In this document: piece after piece, positions 12,664 through 24,998 of the stretch
Numbering within the stretch: the first letter of the stretch is position 1
Layout: each line of letters begins with the position of its first letter
Source: Myoxocephalus aenaeus
Lineage: Eukaryota; Chordata; Actinopteri; Perciformes; Cottidae
Assembly (NCBI GenBank): GCA_038501785.1
Contig: JBAMJR010000011.1
Span: forward strand, 5,242,501-5,306,500
Direction of reading: 5' to 3'
DNA: 64,000 bases
Position numbers and translations under genes: made by a program
Notes under the pieces: model-generated
Told to the model about the DNA's origin: nothing
What the model saw: only the letters and a program-made list of their open reading frames with translations
Database searches by the model: none

Positions 12664-14589
12664 GTCTGTCAAAGTGAATATATGGGCCTAGCGAGGATGA
12701 TTGTGCTCCCACACTAATATTGTTTTGGTCCACAAGCCGTCTGGTCTGATCTTACGGGCTGAAGGTCTCCGGCCCAAACGACTCTGTCCCCTTTGCTGGT
12801 GCTGTCAGAACTGACAGTCCTCATGTTTATTTCATTTTGCGTCTGGGCTGTCTCGTTTCCCTACCCTCCAATGTCATTAACGCTCGGAGCCAGGACCCTG
12901 CAGTGGCGCGCCTAATGAATTCCTCTGCGGCTCCTCGCTCCCCACCTAGTTACCCCAGCTCAAGGTGTCAAATTAAAACAGCCTGGGAAAAGACGGCGAG
13001 GAGCCGGCGCTCGTTTGTGTGCGTGCGCGCCTTTCATTGCGCGTGTGTCCCTCTGTTGCATTATTTAGTTTGTTTGGGGGCAGCGATTTGTTTTAAGTGG
13101 CTCGGATTGAGAGAGTTGTTGTTGTCCCCCCCCCTCATGACCAGCGGGAAACAAACAAGCAAAAAATAAACTTCTTAATCTTCCAATTAGAAAAAAAAAC
13201 GAGTTGACGGCGAACGACAGACAAAAAGCGGTGGCAATGAGCCCGATCCTCTGATGTCAGCGTGCCGCTTTAACCTCCCCTTTTGAGGTTTGGGACGGCT
13301 CGGTGAGGGATTGCCCGCTTTCAACATTTGGGATCTCCGCGATAATTTGGGGGAACGGAATCGACAGCGGCGCGGACGCCTGGGCGACTGCTAATTGTGC
13401 GTATTTAGTTGTCATTGTGATAAGCGTAACGAGGCCAGACGTGTTATTGAGCTGTGAGGCTGCAGCCGGAGTGGGGCGGTGGAGGGGTGGGGGAGAGCAG
13501 GTCTCTTGCATTCACCCCCACATTGAGGGAGCCTTCACGGCGAGCCTCTGAACCTGAGCGTTTTCACAGTAAAGCAAAGTGTACGCGTGCTTTTGGCGAG
13601 GCGGCAGGCTACTTTGTGCTTATACAGGGCGGGTTTTTGTGATGCGTTCAGTCCATATGTCAGCGGAGACCCTTCAGGAGTGACCACAGTGCTGCTGCTA
13701 TGGAGCAGGCCTCGCTGTGTGGCTTCTCTCTCTCCCTTTCTCTCGCGCTTTCTCTGACAGCACCGGAAGATGGAAAATGGTGTCAATCAATTCATCACAT
13801 CAACACGGGTGGCTGTGCAGCGAGGAGAGCTGGGGGGGTGGTGATGGCAGCATGCAGGAGGAGCGCGGCGGCACACCATTACAGCTCCCTGCCGCAACCT
13901 CTTCCCCTCACCCTCATGTCGCTGACGCTGCAGTGCCTTTAATGGACTGACTTGACTGTACAACGCGTCGGTCGCGCGGTGAACAGAGGACTCCTGCGGA
14001 GCAGCCGCGGTGATCTGTTGTTGTCTGAAGGGCCTCCTCCTCATCCTCATCCTCCTCCTCCTCCAGCTCCTCTGTATGCTCCAGAGTCCCTGCCGCGTTT
14101 TGGGACAACTCGCCGCGGCTTGTTAAGACCAAAAGAATGCCGCTGCGTTAATTAAAGATGTGTAAATGTGCTCGGGGTGGGCCGCATCCTCACATTAGGA
14201 GAGATTTGCGGAATCGCCCGCGTAATCTATTTTAATTAAGGATTAATTAAAAAAATAATGGGGATTTTATTTTGCCTGGCAGACTGGATTTGGACACGAT
14301 TCTGGCGTCTGCCAGCGAGCTCATCAGCGGAATATTGAGCACCTTAGCCCGGCTCCTTCAGGAGCGCGCGGGGAGGCTCTCAAGGTCTCCTGGAGACAAA
14401 AGCTCGGCCCTCTCCTCTTTGGAAGAGAAAGAAAACAAGCATTTGCCGTGGGAGGGAGTGGCCAACGCTTTGGCTTAATTAATTTTTTTTCTCCCTCCTC
14501 CCTCTCCCCCTTCCTCTCATCTTCACCCTCACCCATCCTCTCCTCTCTTTTTTCGGCTGGCAGAGCAGCAGAGTGGCTCTGAGACACGG

Positions 14590-14760
14590 AACACTAGTTG
14601 TGCTGGCAATTATGTTAATGGGATGCTATTAGGCCATGATTCCGTATGAGCGATCGGGGAGAAGAAGAGCCCCGGCGGCAGAAAATGATAACGGAGCGTG
14701 CGCCTCGTTGATACCGCTCCAGCAGGATCATTTGCATAATGAACCCTCCCCACTAACGAG
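14590..14760. promoter_or_regulatory. Candidate conserved non-coding element
   Basis: This block has even composition and no simple repeats. It has GCAATTATGTTAATG (homeodomain TAAT/ATTA cores), GCTATTAGGCCATGATTCC, and an octamer extended to ATTTGCATAATGA at 14730-14742. It resembles enhancer blocks around developmental regulators. Conservation cannot be tested here. Confidence 0.35.
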
Positions 14761-15219
14761 GGGTGTGGCCTCGACACTGAGCTACTTAGAAGGCTCAGGA
14801 GTCGCAGCGTGAGGCGAGCCGACACCGAGAGCACAATGTGACAAAAGAGATTCATGGACTTCGCAAGTCGTTTCCGAAAAAAGAAAGAAGAAGAAAAAAA
14901 AAAGAAAGAAGCCACTTTGGCGAGAGTGTGACCGTGGCATGCAAATTTCCTCGGCTGCCGTCTCTCGGGCGAGCCCAGCCTCCGGGGCCTCGGCTCGCCG
15001 TTTCCTCCCTGAGACGATACATGACGATGCAGTTGCTTCCGTCGCGCGATCCTATCTTGAAACGTGAACGGGGGTCTAATTTAGTCCAATCAAAAGTTGT
15101 TTCCCTCACTCCCGTGACGTGTGTGTGTGTGGCTCGTCACACCTTGTGAAACGTCTCCAATATTCACCACTGTATAAATTCTTTCATTTTCGACTTTCAA
15201 ACCTTTCTGCTCGGAGTTG

Positions 15220-15278
15220 ACACACACACACAAACACACACACACGCGCACACACACACACACACGCACACACACACT
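15220..15278. repeat. (AC)n microsatellite, interrupted
   Basis: AC runs broken by CAAAC and CGCGC units. Confidence 0.95.
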
Positions 15279-16019
15279 GACATAGTGTGGCGCTGTGTGA
15301 ATCACTAAGCTATAAGAAGGAAACTACCTCGGGGGCACCAATGCCCCGTGGATTCCCTCAGCAGCTGAAATAAAAAACAAGCTGAGCAGGGATCGCTCCA
15401 TTTGCTCGACATGCTGCATTCCACTGTAGCCTTTTTTTTATTGCAGTGACGCTATTGATCCCGATCCGAACAATTTGTTATTAATTGGGTTTGCGGGCGT
15501 GTTGTGTATGCGTCTCGATGTCTCGGTGCATTATTTGTGTCCTCCTCAGACGTGGCCGCAGGATTTGATCAGAATGATCTGGAAGGCCCAAGGGAGGACA
15601 TTAAACACCCAGAATGCCCCTCAGGCTGCTCTCCCCCCCTCTCTCTCTCTCTCTCTCCCTCTCTCTTTCCCAACCTTTCATTCCCCCTTAATGAGAACTC
15701 CTAATTATTTCAGTGGCTGGAGCGTGGGGACACAGCCGGAGTTAGATCCCTTGCGCTCGGACGTGACTGCGATGCTGATGAAGGCGGGGGATCAATAATT
15801 TAGGCTCTAGCCTTAATGGTGGAGTGAGGAGAAAGCGATACATCTGAGTCAGAGATTACATTTATAAAAAAAAGAAGAAGAAGAAAAAAAGAAAAGAAAA
15901 AAGGCACAGCTCCGAGCTGCAGCCGGAGTTAACTAGAAACCCCCCCCGAATGTGTTCGCTGTAAACAGCTGACACATTTATGTTTTACTGGAATCCTTAT
16001 CGCTCTTCCTTTTAAAGCT

Positions 16020-16340
16020 AAGTCTGCGTCTAAGTGCTTGTTTACCTAGCTTTGTGTATTCAATTATTGCAGTCTGCAGAGTCACTCTGGAAATGTCTCG
16101 CTCGCCAAATGATTTGCATTTGAAGTACATGGGGATATAATTGATTTAGAGGCATGAATATTGATGGTATCTTATCAGCTCGGTGCCCATCCCTCAAAAG
16201 GAATAATGGTCCTCTGAGCATTTTTCTGGTCATCTTGCCTTAGCGGATGCACACATAATCTTTAAGTGTACAGAGCCTCGGCTCCATGAAGCCCTTCCAT
16301 CTCCCTCTGGGGAGGCATCCATGCATCTTTTAAGGACTCT
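16020..16340. promoter_or_regulatory. Candidate conserved non-coding element
   Basis: A repeat-free block containing CAATTATTGCAG, an octamer at 16112-16119 (inside CAAATGATTTGCATTTG), GATATAATTGATTTAGAGG, TGAATATTGATGG and CTTATCAGCTC (GATA-type). Clustered POU, homeodomain and GATA cores in non-repetitive DNA suggest a developmental enhancer. Function is inferred. Confidence 0.4.
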
Positions 16341-16520
16341 TCACATCAAGGAGGCCTGGGCCAGAGTACCCTGCAGTCTCTCGCTCAATTATTAAAGCCG
16401 GGATTTTGACGCTCAGTTTTTTAACTTAGCTTTGGAAGGGAGGAGGATGAGGAGGATGAGGAGGGAAAGGGGGCCACATGCAAGAGGACAGTAGCCGAGC
16501 CTCACATCCTTCCCCTGAAA

Positions 16521-16523
<3 letters not shown>

Positions 16524-16567
<44 letters not shown>
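16524..16567. repeat. (GA)n microsatellite
   Basis: About 22 pure GA units. Confidence 0.97.
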
Positions 16568-16570
<3 letters not shown>

Positions 16571-16821
16571 TGGTGACAATTTTCTCAGGCAATTTAGTAG
16601 AATATTTTTGTGTTTTTCTCTGTCGACTTGGAGGAGGGTTTGAAACATTCATATGGATTTCATACTGGAGACGTTGACTCTTCAAACAGAATGATTCACT
16701 GCGGGTTGCATTAGAGTTTTTCCAGCACTGCGTGATAGAAAGAAGAAGACGACAAAAAGGGCTGCATCCAATTATAACAGGGGGCGGGTGTGGGGGACAG
16801 ATTTGCTCACCATGTTCCCTC

Positions 16822-16829
16822 TGATTGAT
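16822..16829 (+). promoter_or_regulatory. PBX-HOX composite site TGATTGAT
   Basis: This is a perfect match to the classic Pbx-Hox octamer. The same word occurs at 2283-2290. With only eight bases, chance matches are expected, so this is a candidate only. Confidence 0.3.
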
Positions 16830-17903
16830 GTGCGAGGGCTGCGGTCGGAGCGCTAACCAAGTCCAAACGGCTCGGATTGAAACGTCACTTATTGACTCGG
16901 CTCCGGCAAAACAATAACAACCACAGCGGACGCCGACGTGCCGGTTGCCAAGTGGGGAGAAGTGAGTGATGAGTGAATCTCACGTTATACTCGTCATCGC
17001 TCGCAGCGCGAGAGGATTTAGTTGTTGCGCACAGACTAAAGGATCCAACTCGGCCTCGATAGGATGTCATTGTTTATTATTTCATTCATGCCCGAGGAAG
17101 TCACAAGCGGTTTGGCTGGTGGCAACGGGACGCTCCGTCTGAACCCGATCCATTGTCTCTGTGAATGTCAGCCGCCTTTAACTCTGATTAAATATTGATG
17201 CCCGTGTAAACACTGGTGCCGTATTGAGTACTTTATTCCGAGTCACAGTCTCCCTCCGCGCGGTGCAGCGAGCGGCTTGCTCGCTTGAGAAATAGGCCCG
17301 TCGTTTTTGCGCCGCTCGCTGTTGATTTATGGTGACAAAGTAAAGTGTTCTGACACCGAGCTGAAATTAAGGCCCGCACTAGTTTCCAACCAAGGTGTCG
17401 TGAATTTGAATGAATCCCTCAGCGAGCGCGAGCTAACGCGCGTTTCGCTGTGGACGGCGACGGCGACGGCTGTCGCAGTAATTTAATATTGTCTTCCACG
17501 GGCATAAATATTTCCTGGTTGGGAAAAAAGGCAGAGGATTAGTACAGCCTAATTGATAATTGACAAGATTTATTCGACGTCCGCAATCAATCAACTCGCC
17601 AGAGCGGTGTTGCTACGTGAAAGCCATTCGTATCTTTGGTTGTTTTGATTTGCACCAGCGCGGGCCAAAGGGTGCTCCACGCGCTCGAGAGCGGAGACAT
17701 CGGAGGATGTGCACGTTCTTTTGTGTTTCAGAGAACTAACAGTCGGATCAACGGCAAACATGGATATGTGTACAAATACCATCAATTCTCAAACTGTGAA
17801 TTGTTTACAATTATTATCAAGCAGACAGAACTAACAGGCTTGTGTTGTATGGCATGATTATCTCGCATGTTGAATTGACATGATCCTGAATCAACTGTTT
17901 TTA

Positions 17904-17970
17904 TGTGTGTATATATATATATACTGTATATATTGTGTGTTTATATGTACACACACACGTGTGTATATGT
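17904..17970. repeat. Mixed (TG)/(TA)/(AC) tract
   Basis: Alternating purine-pyrimidine sequence of several units, including a palindromic TATATACTGTATATA. Confidence 0.9.
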
Positions 17971-18360
17971 ACACTACACATACAGTTTATTCAGGATAAG
18001 GTACATTCCACACACAACATAATAATGCCATACGGGTCACCACTCAGTTGCCCTGACTTTGACCTTTTAGTTTTCATTCACTTATTTAATCTAATTTTCG
18101 TACAGGTTTTTTTCAGTCTGTGTTTAATATATCGTCAGTGAAACCTGACTCAGATGTTTCAAATTAAAAGCCTTTCAGTGGCTCTGGGACACAGGCGCAG
18201 ATTTATGTTTCCTGCCGGTTGGTGCTCAAAACAGTTGAACGCACCACTCCTGAGATAAACCGGCAGCAATAACCAAAGCCTGCGTGACTCATTGCTGTAC
18301 GGATTTGGAAAAAGTCGTCAAACACTCTCTCAGTCTCAGCACTATGGAGCGACAACCGAG

Positions 18361-18363
18361 ACA

Positions 18364-18414
<51 letters not shown>

Positions 18415-18437
18415 ACTCACACACACACACACACACG
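18361..18437. repeat. (AC)n microsatellite
   Basis: An AC run with two short CACTC interruptions. Confidence 0.97.
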
Positions 18438-19489
18438 ATATGCACAATGAAACACATGGAAAAGTAATACTCATTGCCATCGCAATTACATAAAACAAAG
18501 TGCACAGTCCAACTGTACAATCAGACACCACCGTAGCTGCGGTCGCCTCCACCCATAAGGAAAGCAACATAACAGCCAATAGGCTACAAGGGCCTGCCTA
18601 TTAGTAAGCCAAAGAACTTAAAATAGGCGATCTAACATTACACACAGACAGAAAGCATACACGCAGTAAAATGCAGTCAATTAACGGCATAACTATACGA
18701 CATTATACACTAATTTGTTTCTCACTCCCCTTTGGCTTTACTTCTGTATTCTTTACGAGGAATGTGTCGCTTGTTTTTACAACGTGAGCTTTGGAGTTTG
18801 CGTTAAAATCTATGAAAATGCGGCCCCGACTGTACCTCGCCGCACAGCTCTCACATAACGTAGCCCCGATCTTTCCCAGCATGCATTTAAAAACAGGACC
18901 TGCTCAGATGCTTCACATTTAAAGACTGAGCTTTTGTGTTCGAAAACGAAAATACGGTTGCTTCTACATTGCAGTTTTTTGGGGGTTTTGTTCGCTGACA
19001 GTTAAGCTAATGTCAATACAACTACACTTCACATTAAAAGACGTCCAGCAGCACGATCCTTCCCCTTCCCGGGTATCGTTTCATGTGAAACGTTTGCAAG
19101 AAGTACACGCAAAAATTCCAATGTTTCTTTTTTTAATATTTTTTTTAGCCATTCCTGTATGAGCAACTTTTATTTGTTGGTGTAATTATGTCAGACGTGG
19201 GTCTATATTTGAATCCCTTACATTTATTCGGGAACTTACTGCACTCAACCATCAGGCAAATTGAGAGACAATCTGGGGACGCGATCCTCCTGGATTGCTT
19301 CCGCAGATTAGCTTGAGGCACAGCGGAGCTCTCTACCACCTGCGTCTTTCATCCCACGCTGCAATAGTTGCCACATACTGAGATAATACTACTGCGAGGG
19401 GAGACATTTTCTTCCCTTCTCCCTCTCTGTTTTTCTCTCTGTCTTTTCTGTGAATAATAGATCTCTTGCCAGCAGAGTTTCTTTTCTCT

Positions 19490-19510
19490 CTCTCTCCCTC
19501 TCTCTCTCTC
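19490..19510. repeat. (TC)n-rich tract
   Basis: A short TC-rich tract with C interruptions. Confidence 0.8.
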
Positions 19511-19669
19511 CTGATATCTCAGAGGCAACTCAATGGCTATGTGAAATAGAAACATTACAGACTCTTACTGTGAGACCGTATGAGTGCGAATGTGCATACA
19601 GTACACCGCGAGCCGTGTCTGAAATGCCATGCTCCCTCCCGGGAGGTGGGAAGCTATCCACATATAAGA

Positions 19670-20010
19670 AATGAATGGGGTAATGTGCTGGGAGGTAATG
19701 GGTTTATGCAACATACTGGAACAGGGAAGCTCGTTAGGAGACTGGAGCCTTAACCCCATTGCTGCTTGCCTTTACTCCCTTTGTCATAGCAAGACTGGTG
19801 GAAGCCGGGGAATTTACTGCTGGAGGAGGGGAGGAATTCAATACTAGGAGTCTTTGCACTGAGGCACAGGTGACTTACTTTATGCGTGGAGCGGCCCGTC
19901 TCCAAGCAGCAGACCAGCTATGTTGCTTCCCCTGGCAAGGAAGCGCAATCAATAGGAAAGCACTCAGTATTAATACTATGTAAGTGACCTATATGTCATG
20001 TTGCATGTGG
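19670..20010. promoter_or_regulatory. Candidate conserved non-coding element
   Basis: Non-repetitive, mixed-composition sequence with GGGTAATGTGCTGGGAGGTA, GGAATTTACTGCTGGAGG and CAGTATTAATACTATG (a near-palindrome). It looks like constrained DNA rather than neutral intron, judged only by composition and lack of decay. Confidence 0.25.
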
Positions 20011-20947
20011 AGAAAAGTCGAAGGCCGTAGTGATACTAAAGTAATTCCTAAAAGCAAGAGGCTTGGTATTGAACCTTGCTACTTTTTTGTGGCACCGTTG
20101 AGGTGCAAGAGCTCTTCTTCAGGGAGTCCTGGTCGGGTTTTACTATTATATACTACTTCATTTGAGGCAAAGGTATCGTACAAAAATGCTTGTATTCAGA
20201 AGTTCTTTCAAATGTAGAAGCAGAGTATTGCGCAGTGGAATTGTTGCACAATAATATTATTGGACTGTTAAGACAGTTGAGGGTATAATAAACTATTGGC
20301 TTATGGCTGCTGATGGGGAATACATTTTATTTATTTTTTACATGCAATGTCTATCTTAGTTGAACTGTCCACGGTTTGGTGTTTGTATGGGTTTTATAAC
20401 CCATGGCTCAAGCGGGAGTGGGTAAGAAGAGGATGTGGGGGCGATTATTGGAATGGTTTCAGTGTCAGTTCAGGCAAAGCTGATTCCTACTATTATTCTG
20501 TGGTATGTGCCATATGTTTTCGGTTTTTTTAAACCACAATGTCCCTGTCATTCGGTTCCTAAGATGTCACGTGTTTAAGTACATTCCAGCACTAGTATTG
20601 CAAAATGCCAATATAAAGTATAACGGCCCCTTATGATTCGCCGCGGCCGTAAACCTCACAACCCATTCACCCGCGTGCAGGAATAATGTCCCGTTTTGAT
20701 GAGGATTGTGTTTCACAGCGAGTGTCGCGTTCTGTCGGGTAGCTGCGCACAACACGGACAGGAAATCCAACGGATGGGCTTCGTGCCATCTCCCGCGCTA
20801 TCGTCACACATCACTGGACAGCGCACCAGCCGACTGAAGGGTGCTGCGGTGTCTGCACACGCACCGCTCAACGACGGCGTCAGCATTATAGCGCGGTGAA
20901 TAACATGCTTCGATCACGTTTGGTTTGTGTGATTGAGACGTGGTCAG

Positions 20948-20949
<2 letters not shown>

Positions 20950-21028
<79 letters not shown>
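20950..21028. repeat. (TG)n microsatellite, about 39 units
   Basis: A pure TG run, with a second one at 21140-21175 ending in oligo-G. Confidence 0.97.
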
Positions 21029-21417
21029 TCTCCGCGGCGGTATGGGATTTGTTTGGCAGGCAGGCAAGCGTCACCAGGTTTCTGGCCTGCGTGGAGTTTT
21101 CCGGTCTATTTCCAGCACTGCTGTGCTCATTCTAGGTGACTGTGTGTGTGTGTGTGTGTGTGTGTGGGGGGGGGGACGGACTGTGTGTCATTAAAGGCCC
21201 GTCCTCTGCCTCTACCCAAGTGTGAAATGCTGCGCCTTGAGTACGCTGGTCTGCTTGTGTTTGTTCGACCGGTTTGACGCAACTCGGGAATCCCGGGCAG
21301 CGGGTCAAGAGCTGCTCTTAGAGGTCAGGGACACGCTGCTCCGGCAAATTTTTTGCTTCTTTTACACAGCGAGAGAGTATTCTTATCCTGTCTCATGCAT
21401 GTGTCACATATGCCCAC

Positions 21418-21729
21418 TTAAAAACATCCAGTGTGTCAGATTTAGGGTGCTCTACTAGCAGAAATGGAATACAGTTCCCTGAGCTCACCATGTTGCACAG
21501 CCATGTTTCTCCAGTGGATAAGCCGAGCACGTTCACGTCTTTCTGTTACGTGAAGTTCTCAGACGCGCTTGTGAACTGTGGTACCGTAGATGATGATGGC
21601 CCTGACGGAAATCACGGCATTGCGCTAGGTGATCGGCGGCACCGCAGTCTTGGTAAGGGGTGTTCAGTTGGTTGCAATCTGCAACGTCACCACTAGATGT
21701 CACTAAAGCCTACACGCTGCTCCTTTAAG
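21418..21729. mobile_element. MITE-like DNA transposon remnant (about 310 bp)
   Basis: The left end, AACATCCAGTGTGTCAGATT, mirrors the reverse of the right end, which reads AAAGGAGCAGCGTGTAGG then CTTTAGTGACATCTAGTGG on the minus strand. These are diverged terminal inverted repeats. The inner GTTCAGTTGGTTGCAATCTG is a word I know from a very common teleost non-autonomous element. It carries no transposase and is decayed. Confidence 0.65.
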
Positions 21730-22956
21730 TCCCGAACTAAATATATATGAATAGGATCTCTTCCGACTGTACGGGCTCACTGGAAGACTACATTGTATAG
21801 TGTACACTTTTCTCATTTACTGTCATGAAAGAGAAACGAGCCTTTTGGGACACATCACCATAACAATAAAGTTGGTACAATTATCCCCTTGTTGACAGTT
21901 TCCCAACCGTTTTATAGTTGATTCAAAGATATAAAACTTTATCGGATACCAAAAAGAAAAAAAGATAAGGGACAGAGCACTGTGTTGTTTTCTTGGCCCT
22001 GGTTTATACTATCTATGTTATAGGTCCTTCATGACATTTAAAACTTTATTGGACAGGACTTAGAAATCTGGGGGCAGTATATAAAATTAGGAATTTATTA
22101 GACTTTGTGGCCTTTTGTGTGGGTTGCGTTTTAAATGTTATAGCATGGAGAGACGGATGAGCTCGGCCTGCGTGGTTTTAATGCTGCAGTCGGTCGGGTA
22201 ACGATGGGCCGTAAAGAGCAGGTAGCAGATGCTGAAGTAAAAAGAACATGATATATCAATATTTAGCATAACAGATGTGACTTGGCATTTTATAATGCCA
22301 TAATCCCCAGCTGACCCTGTAAGTCAGTAACGGCTGAGTGATTAGTAAATACAACAACACAATGGTTGAAAACGGGCTCTTTGACGTTTATTATTTCAGC
22401 TTTAGCAGATAACATGGGTTTTTATTTTCTTTCCAGGGTCATCTTCTGATCGCTGCGATGAGGGGTGCATTTCCTGCACAGAGAGTGATATGTTCTGGAT
22501 GCGGTTCAGGGAAGGCTATAAAAGCCGGAGACTCTTTTTTTCTTTTTTCTTCCCGAGGCAGGTGCGCATCCTCAGCCACGAGAGCAGAATTTAAAAGGAG
22601 CGAGGAGGTAGGCTCTGCGGGGAAACCAAAGTAGGAAGTCAATAAGGCCTGAATCTTTTATGAAGGCAGAGGTATTCAGATCACAGCTCTGTCGACAGAA
22701 AGAGCAGCCTGCTGCTTATATGAGGAGACAGAGAGTAGTAGAGGGTCTAAATCTCTCCCTGATTTACCTCAATCCTCATTAATGCAGGAGCTGCTGCTCG
22801 TTACGCCTCGTTCCTCGCAGAGGAAGAGGCGAATGTTGCGTGAATGTACAGTCTCTCACTGTGATGGAATACAAGAGACAGTGTCATTATAATAAGCGTT
22901 GAGCGTTTCTCCTTTTTCTTTCTGTCGTAGTTCGGTTAGTTGAGAACAAACACGAT

Positions 22957-23438
22957 TTAAAGGGGACATATTGTTCTCATTTTCAGGTTCATACTGAGTA
23001 CTGGGTTTGCACAAGAACATGTTTACGTGCTTTAGTGTTCAGAAAAACACATCATTCTTATCTTACTGACCGTCTGAGTACACCTGTATTTACCCTCTGT
23101 CTGAAAACGCTCCGTTTTAGTACCTGTCTCTTTAAGCCCACCTCCCACTAAAGCCCACTCTGCTCCGATTGGTCACGTTTCCGTCTTCTGCACCTGCGCT
23201 GTCGCCCACTTCACGGCGTCAGCTCCGTGGAGATTAGCTGCACTTCTACCAGCGACTCGTCGTGACATCACAACCTCACGCAAATCCTGACAGCCCGTTT
23301 AAAGGCACAGTTACTTAATACGAGCTGTGTGCTTCTCTGCATGGATTACGCTTCCACAGTATTTATATGGCGCATACCCCTGCTTTATAATCAAGAAAGA
23401 CATGGAAATCTGACTTTCTTACAATATGGGACCTTTAA
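22957..23438. mobile_element. piggyBac-like MITE (482 bp) with TTAA ends
   Basis: The left end is TTAAAGGGGACATATTGT and the right end, inverted, is TTAAAGGTCCCATATTGT, so the terminal repeats match with three differences. Both ends carry TTAA, the piggyBac target duplication. The interior (GCACCTGCGCTGTCGCCC, ATTGGTCACGTTTCCG) codes for nothing, so it would be mobilised by another element's transposase. The class is inferred from the TTAA and could also be another TTAA-targeting group. Confidence 0.65.
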
Positions 23439-23499
23439 AGGAATATTCTGGTTTATTACAACTTGGCTACTATTTTTGTAGTTTTGCCCATCATTTCTA

Positions 23500-23712
23500 T
23501 TGGTTAGATAATACTTGTTACTCTGTAATGTCTGTAACTAACAGTCACTTTCTTGGTTAAATAAATGTTCAAATTGCTTGTTTGTCTAAAAACTAAAAGA
23601 TATTCAGTTTACTATCAAGACTAAGGAAAAAGAAAAGCCGTGAGTCCTCACAATTAAGAAGCTTGATGAAATGAAAAATGACAAAGGATTAATTCATGAC
23701 ACAAATTGTGAC
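23500..23712. repeat. Interspersed repeat fragment
   Basis: The words AAAAGATATTCAGTTTACTA, GAAAAGCCG and GTCCTCACAATTAAGAAGC parallel those at 39850-39930, AAAGATATTGAATTTACAAC and ATCCTCACAATTGATTGG. Copies of one family are therefore visible within this window. Confidence 0.6.
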
Positions 23713-24279
23713 TACATATCTGTCTCATGCAGAGCCTTTGAGCCTCTTTCAGCTCGTTGTTTTGTTGTTACGACAACTTTACTGTTTTGGTTCAGACTCA
23801 CCGCTCTCATCAACCCTGTTTAGGTAAACGTAGTGATGCATTTAGCTGCTAAAGCATCAGGAGCTGGTGCAGACCAAAAGTAGAGCTAAAAGAAGAGTAA
23901 ATATTGGACACACTACTCTAAAGGAATGCTTATGTTGCTCTTTATCGGACGGATGTGGAACACCGATTAAAACTAGTTAGAACAAAAAGACGAGGCATTC
24001 TTGGCCTAAGCTGCAATGCTGAAATATGAATATATTTCTTAATATTAATGCCAGCCTTTTTCAACACAGGCACAGAACCAGTTCACCCTCCATCATCTCC
24101 GTCTGCTGTCCTCACTTCACTCAGACTTTCACTGAGTGTGTGAGCGTCTGAGAGGCTCTTGTTTACTCGGAGGAACGTCTGGGGAAGTTTGAGTTTGTTA
24201 TTGATCAAGGAGACAGAGTGCGTCTGAGAACGGATGTTTTGCGGGGCGTCCGCTGAAGAATAGCCGCGTTGTGTTGTTG

Positions 24280-24430
24280 AGAACTGAAAATAGCCCCATC
24301 AGCGCCTAATTAAATTAATGCATACTTACTGCCGCCAAGATCTAATTAAGCATGCTGGCGGAATGCACAAAGACACCAAATGACATCGGATGAATAGGGA
24401 AAATATTAATTTGAGTGCGAAACAAATATC
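24280..24430. promoter_or_regulatory. Candidate conserved non-coding element
   Basis: Dense homeodomain cores occur in non-repetitive sequence: GCCTAATTAAATTAATGCAT, GATCTAATTAAGCATGCTGG, and AAATATTAATTTGAGTGCG. This is the look of deeply conserved intronic enhancers near homeobox genes. It is inferred only. Confidence 0.4.
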
Positions 24431-24969
24431 CAGCGGCGCTCTAATAGGTTCCTAGGAAATGTAACACTGACGCTGCCCTGCTCCTCCGCGCTATCGCCCG
24501 AGCGCACAGGAAGGAGCAGGTGCAGCACTGCAGAAAGGTCGAGGTTGCTCTTTGTGAATGTTGGCCAGCTCACACCGGGGCTGGGACATGTCCACAATAA
24601 CAGTCCTTTTTTTTTTAATGTCCTTTTTTCCTCTCCCAGAGATGCTCCGCTGGATCTCATTGCAATTAAAACCAAGTGTCCATCAGAGGCTATCTCGGCT
24701 CTGTGTGGCCCATATGTTTGGGTGCTGATAGAGCGTGGATTACTCTGTTTGGGACACAGATAACAGGCTGTTTATAACCTTGGCAGAGTCTGGGGCCTAA
24801 TCTGGCAGGAGCATATTTCCCCTTGCTCCCCGATAAAGGCCTGTTAGCAGCTTTATCACACAGGCAGATAGAAGTCGAGCCAGAGCGAGACGAGCGCAGC
24901 ACTGAGCCCAATCTGGCACCACGCACACGGTTCTGCTGCTTTATTTTTAGAAGCCTTGTCACCCCATCG

Positions 24970-24998
24970 CGCGCACACACACACACACACACACAGAC
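24970..24998. repeat. (CA)n microsatellite
   Basis: A short pure AC run. Confidence 0.9.
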
